Positions 48,492 to 57,765 of a stretch of 64,000 nt of DNA are shown piece after piece. The first letter of the stretch is position 1, and the number at the start of each line of letters is the position of its first letter. Under the pieces are notes generated by a model that saw only the letters and a list, made by a program, of their open reading frames with translations, was not told the DNA's origin and searched no databases. This stretch comes from Methylobacterium organophilum (lineage in GTDB: Bacteria; Pseudomonadota; Alphaproteobacteria; Rhizobiales; Beijerinckiaceae), in assembly GCF_022179465.1 (NCBI RefSeq), contig NZ_BPQV01000002.1, positions 310,001-374,000 of the forward strand. The letters run 5' to 3'. Both the position numbers and the translations under genes were made by a program.

Positions 48492-50366
48492 TCAGGGGGC
48501 GTAAGCTCGCACCCGCTCGGACAGGCCGGGAATCGCCGCCGTCGGGACGGGACGCCGCTCGAACGCGCCGCTCAGCGGATCGGTGTCGCTTCCCCCTTCC
48601 CGATGGACGCGCTCGACGGCGACCGCGTCCCAGGGGCCGCCGATCGCGAACAGGGTGGCCGGGCGTCCCGCACCCTCCGCACCCCGCGGCTGCAATTCGG
48701 CCTCGGCGCTGAGGCGACGGTCCGGCAGGGAGATGCGGCCCCTCAGGGAGGCCTCCAGCGCCCGCGCGGACAGCACCCCTTCCGCGATCTCGCCGATCCC
48801 GTCCGCGAAGCGGATCGAGAGGGCGGCGCGCTCGAAGGGCGTGCGGCCGTTGCGGCGGGCCAGCGCCCCCTGCGCCACGGCTCCGCCGCGATGGACCACG
48901 TCGTTCAGATCGAGCCCGGTAAGCGTGCCCGATTCCACGGTCAGGGTCGTGCGGCCGTTGAGCCTCCCGCAGAGCGCCGCCACGTCGGCGCCGCGTCCCT
49001 CGAAGGCGAAGCTGCCGCGGGTCTCACCGGCCATCCAGGCCGGGGCGCCGCTGAGCTCCAGCAGGGCGCCGAGATCGATTCCGTCGACGGTGCCGACGGT
49101 GCGCAGATCCGTGTCCCCGTCGCGGCCCTGCGCCAGGATCAGCCGGCCCTTCAGCGTGCCGCCGCGCAGGCCGGCCCGTGCAAGGGAGGCCTCGATCCCG
49201 TCCTCGCGCACCAGGATGCTGGAGGCGAGATCCTCGAGCACCAAGGGGCCGAGCCGGGCGCTTCCCGCCGAGATGCGCAGGTCGAGGTCGCCGCGGGTGA
49301 GGGGAGCGAGCGCCAGGGACTGGCGGGTCCAGCGGCCGTCCTCGGCGGCGTTGTCGAGCCCGGTCAGGTGCATCAGGCCGGCGAGGAGGGGCGAGAGGTT
49401 GAGCGTGTCGGCGGCCAGGGTCGCCTGAATGCCAGCGCGGCTCGCCCCGAAGGTGGCGGATCCGGCGCCTTCCAGGACGTTGTCGCCCGCACGGACGCGC
49501 AGGTTCGGCACCTCGAAGCTTCCGCTCTTCGCCTCGAAGCTGGCTTCGAGGCCGAGATCCTCAACCAGCGGCGAGAGCGCGAGGCCGCCACCGGCCCAGG
49601 CCAGCGTCTCCGGCACGGACCGGACATCGATCGACGCCTGTCCTTTGGCGTGCCATCCGCCCTGCCAGCCGAGACTGCCCTCGGCGTTGAGGGTGCCGGC
49701 GGGCCAGGTCGCCAAAGCCATGAAAGGGCTCGTCTGGCCCAAGGCGAGTTCGCGCGGATTGACGCCCTTCAGCACCAGCCGGACGGCCGCGCCGTTCCAG
49801 GTGAAGCCGGCCGCGATGTCGAGACTGTCCCGCAGGAGAGGCCAGGAGAAGGCGAGATCGACCTCGCGCGCGGTCTGCGGCGAGCCGTCCCGCGGGTCGC
49901 GGCCGACGAGCGTGGTGCGCCCAAGGGTGATCCGGCGGGGGGCCGCCGCACTGTTCCCCGAGACATGCTCGCTCAGCCGGGCGAGCGGCCCGACCCAGCG
50001 GTCGTCACCCTCGTGGGATTGCAGGATGACCGTGCTGCCATCGAGAGCCAGCGCGGCGACTTCGATCCGACCACCGAACAGGGCGAGCAGCGAGAATTGT
50101 AGAGAGAGAGTGCCGTCCCGGGCGATGAGCGGCCCGCTCGGCCCGGCGGTGAGGCGCACACGTGATGCGTTGAGCCGCGGCAGGGGCAGCAGCGCGATCT
50201 CTGCCGGCCCATCGGCTTCAAGGGCGAGGCCGTATTCCTCGCTCAGGCCATTGCTCACGAACTGTAGGAGAGCTGGAGAACGAACGGACCAAGGCAGGCA
50301 GGCCGCCAGCAGCCCGAGGGCCGCCGTCGCCAGGCAGAGGGCGGAGAGGGCAGGTCGCTTCAGCAC
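48492..50366 (-). CDS. AsmA family protein
   Basis: A 624-residue envelope protein: one N-terminal transmembrane helix (ALSALCLATAALGLLAACLP), then an AsmA N-terminal chorein-like domain (ALEADGPAEIALLPLPRLNA) and a C-terminal AsmA domain with LSGAPAWMAGETRGSFAFEG and SGTLTGLDLNDVVHRGGA. AsmA-like proteins are bridge-type lipid carriers between the two membranes. GTG at 50366 with GGAG five bases upstream is chosen because it sits directly before the helix; ATG at 50426 is the alternative. Confidence 0.87.
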   Translation of the reverse strand: MLKRPALSALCLATAALGLLAACLPWSVRSPALLQFVSNGLSEEYGLALEADGPAEIALLPLPRLNASRVRLTAGPSGPLIARDGTLSLQFSLLALFGGRIEVAALALDGSTVILQSHEGDDRWVGPLARLSEHVSGNSAAAPRRITLGRTTLVGRDPRDGSPQTAREVDLAFSWPLLRDSLDIAAGFTWNGAAVRLVLKGVNPRELALGQTSPFMALATWPAGTLNAEGSLGWQGGWHAKGQASIDVRSVPETLAWAGGGLALSPLVEDLGLEASFEAKSGSFEVPNLRVRAGDNVLEGAGSATFGASRAGIQATLAADTLNLSPLLAGLMHLTGLDNAAEDGRWTRQSLALAPLTRGDLDLRISAGSARLGPLVLEDLASSILVREDGIEASLARAGLRGGTLKGRLILAQGRDGDTDLRTVGTVDGIDLGALLELSGAPAWMAGETRGSFAFEGRGADVAALCGRLNGRTTLTVESGTLTGLDLNDVVHRGGAVAQGALARRNGRTPFERAALSIRFADGIGEIAEGVLSARALEASLRGRISLPDRRLSAEAELQPRGAEGAGRPATLFAIGGPWDAVAVERVHREGGSDTDPLSGAFERRPVPTAAIPGLSERVRAYAP

Positions 50367-50723
50367 ACCGACTCCAGACGCCGGATCGCGGGCGCCGCGC
50401 AGATCCCCCAAGCGCGGCCTAGTCATTCGGAGGTACCTCGTCCGAGAACGCGGAGACCGCAGAACGCCTTCCCATAGCCGTTGCGCAGAGGTTTGTCTCG
50501 CGCAGCAGAAGCGCCGTCCCGTCATTCGGCACGCGATCCAAGCGTTTCATGGCCCCGAAACGACACGCGAATTCGACGCGAGTGGGGCGCAGGGCGCGGC
50601 CAAGCCGCAAAAACGGTGCATAAACCGCGGGATCGGGTCCGGCACACCCGAAGTCAAGCTCGAACTAAAGCGATCTCTCAAGCGTTACTTCTGAAAATCA
50701 GGAGATCAGTCAGGAGATCAGCT
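50367..50723. other. intergenic region with a 12-bp tandem repeat
   Basis: A 357-base gap between divergent genes. If the AsmA gene starts at 50426 the gap is 60 bases shorter. The only structure I see is the tandem repeat at 50698-50721 next to the following start codon. Confidence 0.5.
50698..50721 (+). repeat. perfect tandem 12-bp repeat carrying the ribosome binding site
   Basis: TCAGGAGATCAG occurs twice in direct succession. Each copy contains AGGAG; the second stands seven bases before the ATG at 50724, the first 19 bases before it. Loss or gain of one unit would change the leader but not destroy the binding site. Confidence 0.85.
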
Positions 50724-50990
50724 ATGCCGATACGCGCGACCATCGCGGCGCTCGCTTTCGCGGCCCTCCTCACCACCCCTGCCGGGGCTCAGACCCCAAG
50801 CGAGACCGGGACCGGCGGCGGTCCCTCCTCGACCTTCTACGCCCCTAACACCTCCGCAGTCGGCCGAGTGATGCCGCCGAGCCGAGGTTCAGCCCCGGAT
50901 GCGGACGTGTCCTCGACGGCGCGGACGCCGCGGGAAAAGCAGGCCGACAACATCATGCGCGGCATCTGCATCGGCTGCGGCGCTCAGTAA
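50724..50990 (+). CDS. small exported protein, unknown function
   Basis: An 88-residue protein with a signal peptide (RATIAALAFAALLTTPAGAQ) and a Ser/Gly/Pro-rich mature region ending MRGICIGCGAQ with two Cys. I do not recognise it. A strong AGGAG precedes the ATG. The C-terminal CIGCG recalls the CEGCG of the exported protein at 4082-4573, also secreted; whether this is a shared metal or disulfide motif is open. Confidence 0.72.
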   Translation: MPIRATIAALAFAALLTTPAGAQTPSETGTGGGPSSTFYAPNTSAVGRVMPPSRGSAPDADVSSTARTPREKQADNIMRGICIGCGAQ

Positions 50991-51646
50991 GGCCTCTTAC
51001 CCCTCCGTAATCGGGTTCGCCCCGGCGCCAAGAGCGCGTTTTTGCGTCCTCCGCGCGTTGAGCGACGATACGGAACAGGTTCTTAGGAAGCGCCCGGCTC
51101 ACACGAACCGAGCAGAGGATCGCTGGTACTAGGATCCCGGACAGGATCGTCGAGTACAGCAAGCCGCCGATCCTTGCGATCGCCATCAGGGAGTGCATTC
51201 ACCTCCAGCGCCGATCGCCGCACAGCCGGTATCATGTCAGCCATCATGAGCACGTCGATCACCGAACGATCGCCTTCCTGCGCAACCGGCTCTGCTTGCG
51301 CCACGGCGCATTCCCGTGCGCTCTGCAGCTAGGAACTGGATGATCGGCAACATCCGCGGCACGTCCCTCTGTCGATGCCTTGGGCGATACGGTTCTAGGG
51401 CGCTTGCCGGCAGGAAAGAGCTTGCGGGCGCCCCTCCACGTTGAGCCCCCCGCCCGCGGGGCCTGATCGGTCTCCGGCGGCGAACCCGTTTGGGCGGAAG
51501 GCCACGCGATCGGTCGGGCACGGGCCTCAAAGGTCTTGCATCCGCCCGAATTTCTGTCGAAGAGGGCGCCCGTTCACTTGAAACTTGCAGGCAGGACGTG
51601 CGGCTCTCCGGCGCCGACGGACGTGTGCACGGGGACTTTACGATCG
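50991..51646. other. gene-poor region before fabZ
   Basis: A 656-base stretch with no recognisable gene. GC bias is weaker than in the flanks. Minus-strand frames at 50953-51198 (MHSLMAIARIGGLLYSTILS) and 51083-51304 (ending LLGSCEPGAS) have some protein-like composition but no family I know, and may be decayed genes. The fabZ promoter should be in the right-hand part. Confidence 0.5.
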
Positions 51647-52111
51647 ATGAGTGAGACGCCGCGGGAACTCGGGTCGGCGGACATCCAGAAGGTTCTGGAG
51701 CTTCTGCCGCATCGCTACCCGTTCCTGATGATCGACAAGATCATCGAGATCGACGGCGACGACAGCTGCATCGGCATCAAGAACGTCACCGTGAACGAGC
51801 CGCAATTCACCGGCCACTTCCCCGGCATGCCGGTCTTCCCCGGCGTGCTGCTGATCGAGGCCATGGCCCAGACCGCGGGCGCGATCTGCTGCCGCCACAT
51901 CATGACGAACGACCTCAAGACCAAGCAGGTCTTCTTCATGACCATCGACAAGTGCAAGTTCCGCCGGCCGGTGGTGCCGGGTGACCAGGTGCGCTTCCAC
52001 ATGAAGAAGCTGAACCAGCGCAAGACGATGTGGTGGTTCCGCGGCGAGGCCCGGGTCGAGGGCGCTCTGGTCGCCGAGGCCGAGGTGGGCGCCATGCTGG
52101 TGACGGAATGA
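51647..52111 (+). CDS. fabZ: 3-hydroxyacyl-ACP dehydratase FabZ
   Basis: A 154-residue hot-dog-fold dehydratase that removes water from 3-hydroxyacyl-ACP. The active His is in [18 protein letters not shown] and [13 protein letters not shown] is the family N-terminal block. ATG at 51647 ([10 protein letters not shown]). It begins a tightly coupled operon: its TGA overlaps the lpxA ATG by four bases. FabZ and LpxA compete for the same hydroxyacyl-ACP pool. Confidence 0.97.
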   Translation: MSETPRELGSADIQKVLELLPHRYPFLMIDKIIEIDGDDSCIGIKNVTVNEPQFTGHFPGMPVFPGVLLIEAMAQTAGAICCRHIMTNDLKTKQVFFMTIDKCKFRRPVVPGDQVRFHMKKLNQRKTMWWFRGEARVEGALVAEAEVGAMLVTE

Positions 52112-52923
52112 GCGCCGTGCATCCCGGCATCCATCCGAGCGCGGTCGTCGAGGACGGCGCGAAGCTCGGCGCAGACGTGCGCATCGGCCCCTTCTGCCAT
52201 GTCGGCCCCGAGGTGACGCTCGGCGACGGCTGCGAGCTGATCAGCCACGTCGTCGTCGCCGGCCGCACCAGCATCGGCGCACGCACCAAGATCTTCCCCT
52301 TTGCCTCCCTGGGCCACCAGCCGCAGGACCTGAAGTTCCGCGGCGAGGAATCCACCCTGGCGATCGGTGCGGAATGCCTGATCCGCGAAGGCGTCACCAT
52401 GAATCCCGGAACTGCCGGTGGCGGCCTGGAGACGGTGGTAGGCGACCGCTGCGCCTTCCTCGCTAACAGCCATGTCGGCCACGATTGCCGGGTCGGCGAT
52501 AACGTCGTCTTCTCGAACAACGTTATGCTCGCCGGCCATTGCACGGTGGGCAACTTCGCGATCCTGGGCGGCGGCGCCGCCGTGATCCAGTTCGCCCGCG
52601 TCGGCGCGCATGCCTTCGTCGGTGGCCTCTCGGGACTCGAGAACGACTGCATCCCCTACGGCATGGTGCTCGGCAACCGCGCCGCGCTCTCCGGCCTCAA
52701 CATCATCGGCCTGCAGCGCCGCGGCTTCTCCCGCGAGGACATCCACGCCCTTCGCCGAGCCTACCGCCTGCTCTTCGCCCCCGAGGGCACGCTGATGGAG
52801 CGGGTCGAGGACGTGGCGGCGGAGTTCGACACACATCCGGCCGTTCAGGAAATCCTGGCCTTCATCCGCGAGGGCGGCAAGCGCTCGATCTGCACCCCGC
52901 GCGGCACGCCGGCGGCCGCTTGA
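52108..52923 (+). CDS. lpxA: UDP-N-acetylglucosamine acyltransferase LpxA
   Basis: A 271-residue left-handed beta-helix enzyme catalysing the first step of lipid A synthesis. Hexapeptide repeats run from [20 protein letters not shown] through about residue 185; the catalytic His is in [16 protein letters not shown] and the acyl ruler lies in the [18 protein letters not shown] region. The helical C-terminus has [18 protein letters not shown]. Overlaps fabZ and lpxI by four bases each. Confidence 0.97.
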   Translation: MSAVHPGIHPSAVVEDGAKLGADVRIGPFCHVGPEVTLGDGCELISHVVVAGRTSIGARTKIFPFASLGHQPQDLKFRGEESTLAIGAECLIREGVTMNPGTAGGGLETVVGDRCAFLANSHVGHDCRVGDNVVFSNNVMLAGHCTVGNFAILGGGAAVIQFARVGAHAFVGGLSGLENDCIPYGMVLGNRAALSGLNIIGLQRRGFSREDIHALRRAYRLLFAPEGTLMERVEDVAAEFDTHPAVQEILAFIREGGKRSICTPRGTPAAA

Positions 52924-53786
52924 CGGAGGCCGTGGCGGCGCCGGCGCGCGCGGACGCCATCGCCCTCATCGCGGGGGCCGGACGGCTGCCGCAGCTCGTC
53001 GCGGATTCCCTCGACCGGGCGGGCCGCGCCTATCGCGTGCTGGCCGTGCGCGGCTTCGCGGAGCGGTCGATGCGGGCGCGGGCCGACGCCACCGTCGACC
53101 TTCTCGACATCCCCGGCGCCCTCGCCATCCTGAAGGATTGGGCGCCCGCGGGGATCGTGCCCGCGGGTAGCGTCGCCCGGCCGAACCCGGCGGCCCTCCT
53201 CAACGCCGCCCATGCCCTGCGCAACCGCGACATGCTCAAGGCCATTGCCGGGGGCGACGACCGGCTTCTGCGGGGCGTGCTCTCCCTCCTGGAGGAGAAC
53301 GGCCATCGGGTAATGGGCGTGCACGAGGTCGCCCCCGATCTCCTGAGCCCGGAAGGGCGCCTGGGCCTCTACGCGCCCGATGCGGCGGCGGAGACCGCCA
53401 TCGAGACGGGCCGGACGCTCCTCGCCAGCCTCTCGCCCTTCGACGTCGGGCAGGCGGCGGTGCTCGCCGGCGCGCGTGTCATCGCCATCGAGGGGCCGGA
53501 GGGCACCGACCGGATGCTCGCCCGCGCCCGGCGCCTCGGGCGGCGCGCCTTCGGCTTCGGCCCGGCCACCCGGGCGAGCGTTCTCGTCAAGCTGCCCAAG
53601 CGCGGCCAAGACCTGCGGATCGACCTGCCGGCCATCGGCCCTCGCACCGTGCGCAACGCGGCAGCCGCGGGCTGCGTCGGCATCGCCATCGGGGCCGGCT
53701 ACACGCTGGTCGTCGACCGACCCGAGACCGTGGCGGCAATCGACCGGCACGGCATGTTCCTGATCGGTTTGAAGGTCGATCCGTGA
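52920..53786 (+). CDS. lpxI: UDP-2,3-diacylglucosamine pyrophosphatase LpxI
   Basis: A 288-residue enzyme (DUF1009 family) that hydrolyses UDP-2,3-diacylglucosamine to lipid X; alphaproteobacteria use it in place of LpxH. Blocks: ALIAGAGRLPQLVADSL, IVPAGSVARPNPAALLN, GQAAVLAGARVIAIEGPEGT and LVKLPKRGQDLRIDLPAIG. TTG at 52920 overlaps the lpxA stop (TTGA); GTG at 52932 is an alternative. Position between lpxA and lpxB confirms the role. Confidence 0.94.
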   Translation: MTEAVAAPARADAIALIAGAGRLPQLVADSLDRAGRAYRVLAVRGFAERSMRARADATVDLLDIPGALAILKDWAPAGIVPAGSVARPNPAALLNAAHALRNRDMLKAIAGGDDRLLRGVLSLLEENGHRVMGVHEVAPDLLSPEGRLGLYAPDAAAETAIETGRTLLASLSPFDVGQAAVLAGARVIAIEGPEGTDRMLARARRLGRRAFGFGPATRASVLVKLPKRGQDLRIDLPAIGPRTVRNAAAAGCVGIAIGAGYTLVVDRPETVAAIDRHGMFLIGLKVDP

Positions 53787-54943
53787 CGCACCGGCGCATC
53801 TGGCTCGTGGCAGGCGAGGATTCCGGCGACCAGCTCGGCGCCAAGCTGATCCGCGCCCTGTGCGCCCTCTCCGAGGGGCCACTCGCCTTCGGCGGCGTGG
53901 GCGGCGAGGCCATGGCGGCGGAGGGCTTCGCCTCGCTCTTCCCGATCGACGATGTGGCAGTGATGGGCTACCTGCCCGTGCTCGCCCGGGCCCGCACCCT
54001 GTTGCGGCGTATCCGCGAGACGGTCGAGGATGTGATCGCGGCCAAGCCCGACGTGCTCGTCATCATCGACAGCCCCGGCTTCACCCACGCCGTTGCCTCA
54101 CGCGTGCGCAAGAAGCTGCCGGATCTGCCGATCGTCGACTACGTCTCCCCGAGCGTCTGGGCCTGGCGGCCATGGCGTGCCAGGGGCATGCGCCCCTATA
54201 TCGATCACGTGCTCGCCCTGCTACCTTTCGAGCCCGAGGCCCATCGCCGCCTCGGTGGCCCACCCTGCAGCTATGTCGGCCACCCCCTGATCGAGCGCCT
54301 CGCCGATCTGCGCCCGAATCCGGAGGAGGAAACGGCCCGCGCGGCCAAGCCCCCGACCCTGGTGGTGCTGCCGGGCTCCCGCCGCTCCGAGATCGAGCGG
54401 CTGATGCCGGTCTTCGGACAGACGCTCGCCGAGCTCGCCCGGCGCGCGGGTCCATTCGAGGCGGTGCTGCCCGCGGTCAGCCGTCACCGCGCCCTGATCG
54501 AGCGCCTGGCCCTGGCTTGGGAAAGGGCGCCGCGCATTGTCCATGGCGAGGCGGCCAAGCTCGCGGCCTTCCGCCGGGGGCGGGCGGCGCTCGCCGCCTC
54601 CGGCACCGTGACGCTGGAGCTCGCTTTGTCCGGCATGCCGATGGTGGTCGGCTACAAGGTCTCGCGGATCGAGGAGGTCGTCGCGCGCCGCCTGATCCAG
54701 GTCCCGACCATCGTGCTGCCGAACCTGATCCTCGGCGAGAATGCCATGCCGGAATTCGTGCAGGCGGAGTGCGAGCCGGGCCGACTCGTCCAGGCGCTGC
54801 TGCCGCTCCTCACCACCGGGCCGGCCCGCGACGCGCAGGTGAGGGCGCTCGCCCGTCTCGACGACCGCATGCGCTTGCCCGGTGACGAGGAGCCGAGCCG
54901 GGCCGCCGCGCGCATCGTGCTTTCGGCGACACGCGCACGCTGA
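53783..54943 (+). CDS. lpxB: lipid-A-disaccharide synthase LpxB
   Basis: A 386-residue GT-B glycosyltransferase (GT19) that joins lipid X and UDP-diacylglucosamine at the inner membrane. Blocks: VAGEDSGDQLGAKLIRAL, YVSPSVWAWRPWRARGM, VLPGSRRSEIERLMPVF and PMVVGYKVSRIEEVVARRLI. GTG at 53783 overlaps the lpxI stop by four bases. Last gene of the fabZ-lpxA-lpxI-lpxB operon. Confidence 0.96.
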   Translation: MTHRRIWLVAGEDSGDQLGAKLIRALCALSEGPLAFGGVGGEAMAAEGFASLFPIDDVAVMGYLPVLARARTLLRRIRETVEDVIAAKPDVLVIIDSPGFTHAVASRVRKKLPDLPIVDYVSPSVWAWRPWRARGMRPYIDHVLALLPFEPEAHRRLGGPPCSYVGHPLIERLADLRPNPEEETARAAKPPTLVVLPGSRRSEIERLMPVFGQTLAELARRAGPFEAVLPAVSRHRALIERLALAWERAPRIVHGEAAKLAAFRRGRAALAASGTVTLELALSGMPMVVGYKVSRIEEVVARRLIQVPTIVLPNLILGENAMPEFVQAECEPGRLVQALLPLLTTGPARDAQVRALARLDDRMRLPGDEEPSRAAARIVLSATRAR

Positions 54944-55013
54944 CGCCGATCGCACTGCCTGCTTCGACGCGCTTTCTTTCGCCGATCCGAGAACGACTTC
55001 GGCGGTGAGCGCT

Positions 55014-56021
55014 CTAGCGAGTCGGGTTCAATCCGGCGACGAGGCGGACGAGGTCGACCTGACCCTTGGCGCCGGTCTTGGCGTAAGTGGCCTTGAGCTG
55101 CTTGCGCACGGTGTCCTCGCGGACGCCCTGGACCGCTGCGATCGTCTCGATGCTCTTGCCCTCGCCGATGCCGCGGGCGACCCGCGCCTCCGCCGGGGTG
55201 AGGTCGAACAGCCCCTGAAGCAGGTCGGCTCCCGGCACCGAGGCCGGCATCACCGGCACCAGGGTGAGCAGCACGGCGCTGCCGGAAAAGATGTCCTGGG
55301 CTGCCCCGCGGATCGGCACGAGATGGGCGACCATGGCCGGGTCGCCGTCGCTCTCGGGGATCGGGATCGAGCGGGCCACCCGCGCCCCGCCGGCCGCGAG
55401 CGCCCGCTCTAGCACCTCGTCGGCATCCGGATGGGACAGGCCCACGCGCTGGCGCCCGTCGCGCACCACCCGCGGGATCATCAGCTGGAGCTGCTCGTTG
55501 GCGGCCTGGATCCGGTTCTCGTGGGATAGGATCGCGGAGGGCAGGCCGACCAGGGCCAGCGCCTCCACCGCCGCCTGGACCAAGCGGAGCTGAAGCCGCG
55601 CCGAGAGCATCGCCGCCCGGCCGAGATGCGGGCGCAGCAGGTCGAGCACCTCCACCGCCGAACGCGGCACCGGGCCGTCGGCGAAGCGGCGCTCGATCGA
55701 GAAGACGAGGGTATCGCCGGTGGAGATCGGGAAAGCGGTGCCGGTGGCCCAGCCGAGACCCCGCGGCCGCAGGAAGTCGCGGATGAAGATGTCCTCCTCG
55801 ATCTCCCGAGGGGTGTAGACGTCTTCTTCCAGCAAGAAGCCCGGATGCTGCTTGGACAGGAGCCGCCCGGTCCGCTGGTTGATATCCGCCCAGCCGCCCT
55901 CGGCGAATTCCCGCATGAAACCGTCGAGACTGGCGGAATTCAGGGAGCGCAGGTTGTGCAGATCGGAGGCGACGAACACCGTACCGACCCCGCCCGCGAC
56001 GTCCGCCATCATATCGAGCAC
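55014..56021 (-). CDS. LuxR-type HTH regulator, N-terminus probably frameshifted
   Basis: A 335-residue transcription regulator with a large N-terminal sensing region and a C-terminal LuxR HTH (FDLTPAEARVARGIGEGKS, VREDTVRKQLKATYAKTG). This open frame begins at GTG 56021 (VLDMMADVAGGVGTVF). Paralogues of this type normally start with an extra 15-17 residues, and these are present in another frame: ATG at 56071 gives MTDRIYEASVLPERW before a TGA at 56009. One base is therefore apparently missing between about 56021 and 56036. GGAG 12 bases before the GTG might still permit translation. Confidence 0.78.
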   Translation of the reverse strand: MLDMMADVAGGVGTVFVASDLHNLRSLNSASLDGFMREFAEGGWADINQRTGRLLSKQHPGFLLEEDVYTPREIEEDIFIRDFLRPRGLGWATGTAFPISTGDTLVFSIERRFADGPVPRSAVEVLDLLRPHLGRAAMLSARLQLRLVQAAVEALALVGLPSAILSHENRIQAANEQLQLMIPRVVRDGRQRVGLSHPDADEVLERALAAGGARVARSIPIPESDGDPAMVAHLVPIRGAAQDIFSGSAVLLTLVPVMPASVPGADLLQGLFDLTPAEARVARGIGEGKSIETIAAVQGVREDTVRKQLKATYAKTGAKGQVDLVRLVAGLNPTR

Positions 56022-56221
56022 ACCCGCCAGCGCTCCGGCAGCACCGAGGCCTCATAGATTCGGTCGGTCATGGCCTCGTGGTCGAGGCTCTTGCCCAAGT
56101 AACTCAACACGCCTCCGAGATCCTTAACCGCGCGACAGGAGATCTGGCACGAACAAGACGCGCCGTTCAATCCTTCGTTGCATTCCGTTCACTCGAAACG
56201 ACGGAAATCGAGATCCGACCG

Positions 56222-56252
56222 AAAAAGCCGCCGGCCTTCGAGGCCGACGGCT
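56222..56252 (-). terminator. intrinsic terminator of icd
   Basis: On the minus strand an 11-bp stem with one mismatch (56226-56236 with 56242-56252) and a five-base loop runs into five T. It begins 28 bases after the icd stop. Confidence 0.8.
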
Positions 56253-56279
56253 GCGAGTCGCATGCGATCGGGTGGCCTG

Positions 56280-57494
56280 TCAGGCGCCCATCGCCACCTT
56301 GAGGTTCGAATCGACCTTGTCGAGGAAGCCCGTGGTCGAGAGCCACTTCTGGTCCGGCCCGACGAGGAGCGCGAGGTCCTTCGTCATGAAGCCCGACTCG
56401 ACGGTGTCGACGCAGACCTTCTCGAGCGTGCTCGCGAAGGTCGCCAGATCGCCGTTGCCGTCGAGCTTGGCCCGGTGGGACAGGCCGCGGGTCCAGGCGA
56501 AGATCGAGGCGATGGAGTTGGTCGAGGTCTCCTTGCCCTTCTGATGCTCGCGGTAGTGGCGCGTCACGGTGCCGTGGGCGGCCTCGGCCTCCACGGTCTG
56601 GCCGTCCGGCGTCATCAGCACCGAGGTCATCAGGCCGAGCGAGCCGAAGCCCTGGGCCGCCGTGTCGGACTGCACGTCGCCGTCGTAGTTCTTGCAGGCC
56701 CAGACATAGCCGCCCGACCACTTGAGGCAAGAGGCGACCATGTCGTCGATCAGGCGGTGCTCGTAGGTCAGCCCGAGGGACTGGAACTTCGACTTGAACT
56801 CCTCGTCGTAGACCTTCTGGAACAGGTCCTTGAAGCGGCCGTCATAGGCCTTGAGGATGGTGTTCTTGGTCGACAGATAGACCGGGTACTTGCGGGCGAG
56901 GCCGTAGTTCATCGAGGCACGGGCAAAGTCGATGATCGACTGGTCGAGGTTGTACATCGACATCGCGACGCCGGCCTCGGGGAACTTGAACACTTCCTTC
57001 TCGATGACGGTGCCATCGTCACCCTCGAACTTGATGGTCAGCCGGCCCTTGCCGGGCACCTTGAAGTCGGTGGCGCGGTACTGGTCGCCATAGGCGTGGC
57101 GGCCAATCACGAAGGGCTGCGTCCAGCCGGGCACCAGGCGCGGCACGTTCTTGCAGATGATCGGCTCGCGGAAGATGACGCCGCCGAGGATGTTGCGGAT
57201 CGTGCCGTTGGGCGACTTCCACATCTCCTTGAGGTTGAATTCCTTCACCCGGGCCTCGTCCGGGGTGATGGTGGCGCATTTCACGCCGACGCCGTGGCGC
57301 TTGATCGCTTCCGCCGCGTCGACCGTCACCTTGTCGTTGGTGGCGTCGCGGTGCTCCACGCCGAGGTCGTAATACTCGAGGTCGAGGTCGAGATAGGGGT
57401 GGATCAGCTTGTTCTTGATCTCCGCCCAGATGATCCGGGTCATCTCGTCGCCATCCAGCTCGACGACCGGGTTGGCCACCTTGATCTTCGCCAT
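56280..57494 (-). CDS. icd: isocitrate dehydrogenase (NADP+)
   Basis: A 404-residue eukaryotic-type (subfamily II) homodimeric NADP-dependent isocitrate dehydrogenase of the TCA cycle. It begins [40 protein letters not shown] contains the substrate Ser/Asn loop, [20 protein letters not shown] the metal Asp residues and [20 protein letters not shown] the NADP region. Full length and monocistronic. Confidence 0.97.
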   Translation of the reverse strand: MAKIKVANPVVELDGDEMTRIIWAEIKNKLIHPYLDLDLEYYDLGVEHRDATNDKVTVDAAEAIKRHGVGVKCATITPDEARVKEFNLKEMWKSPNGTIRNILGGVIFREPIICKNVPRLVPGWTQPFVIGRHAYGDQYRATDFKVPGKGRLTIKFEGDDGTVIEKEVFKFPEAGVAMSMYNLDQSIIDFARASMNYGLARKYPVYLSTKNTILKAYDGRFKDLFQKVYDEEFKSKFQSLGLTYEHRLIDDMVASCLKWSGGYVWACKNYDGDVQSDTAAQGFGSLGLMTSVLMTPDGQTVEAEAAHGTVTRHYREHQKGKETSTNSIASIFAWTRGLSHRAKLDGNGDLATFASTLEKVCVDTVESGFMTKDLALLVGPDQKWLSTTGFLDKVDSNLKVAMGA

Positions 57495-57765
57495 GTCGCT
57501 TCCTCGCGTCCCTTATTCTCGCTCGCGCGCCGGCTCCCGCCGCCCGCGACCTGCCGTCAAGCCGGATCGCCGCCCGCTATAACGCGCTGCAGCATCCCGA
57601 CAAAGCCGTGGCCGGGCGGGCCGCTTTCGCTTGCGCCCGCCTGTCACCCCTCGCCCCACGCTTTCCAAGCGAAACCCGTGCAACCCCGCCCCCCGCCGGA
57701 GCGGGTGGACAAACCAGCCTCCGACAGCACTTTCGCCCCCGGAAACGAAAGCCCAAGGAGACACC

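Noticed and set aside
51083-51304. A 73-codon minus-strand frame with protein-like composition
   Set aside because: No signal, motif or ribosome binding site that I trust; listed only as part of a gene-poor region.
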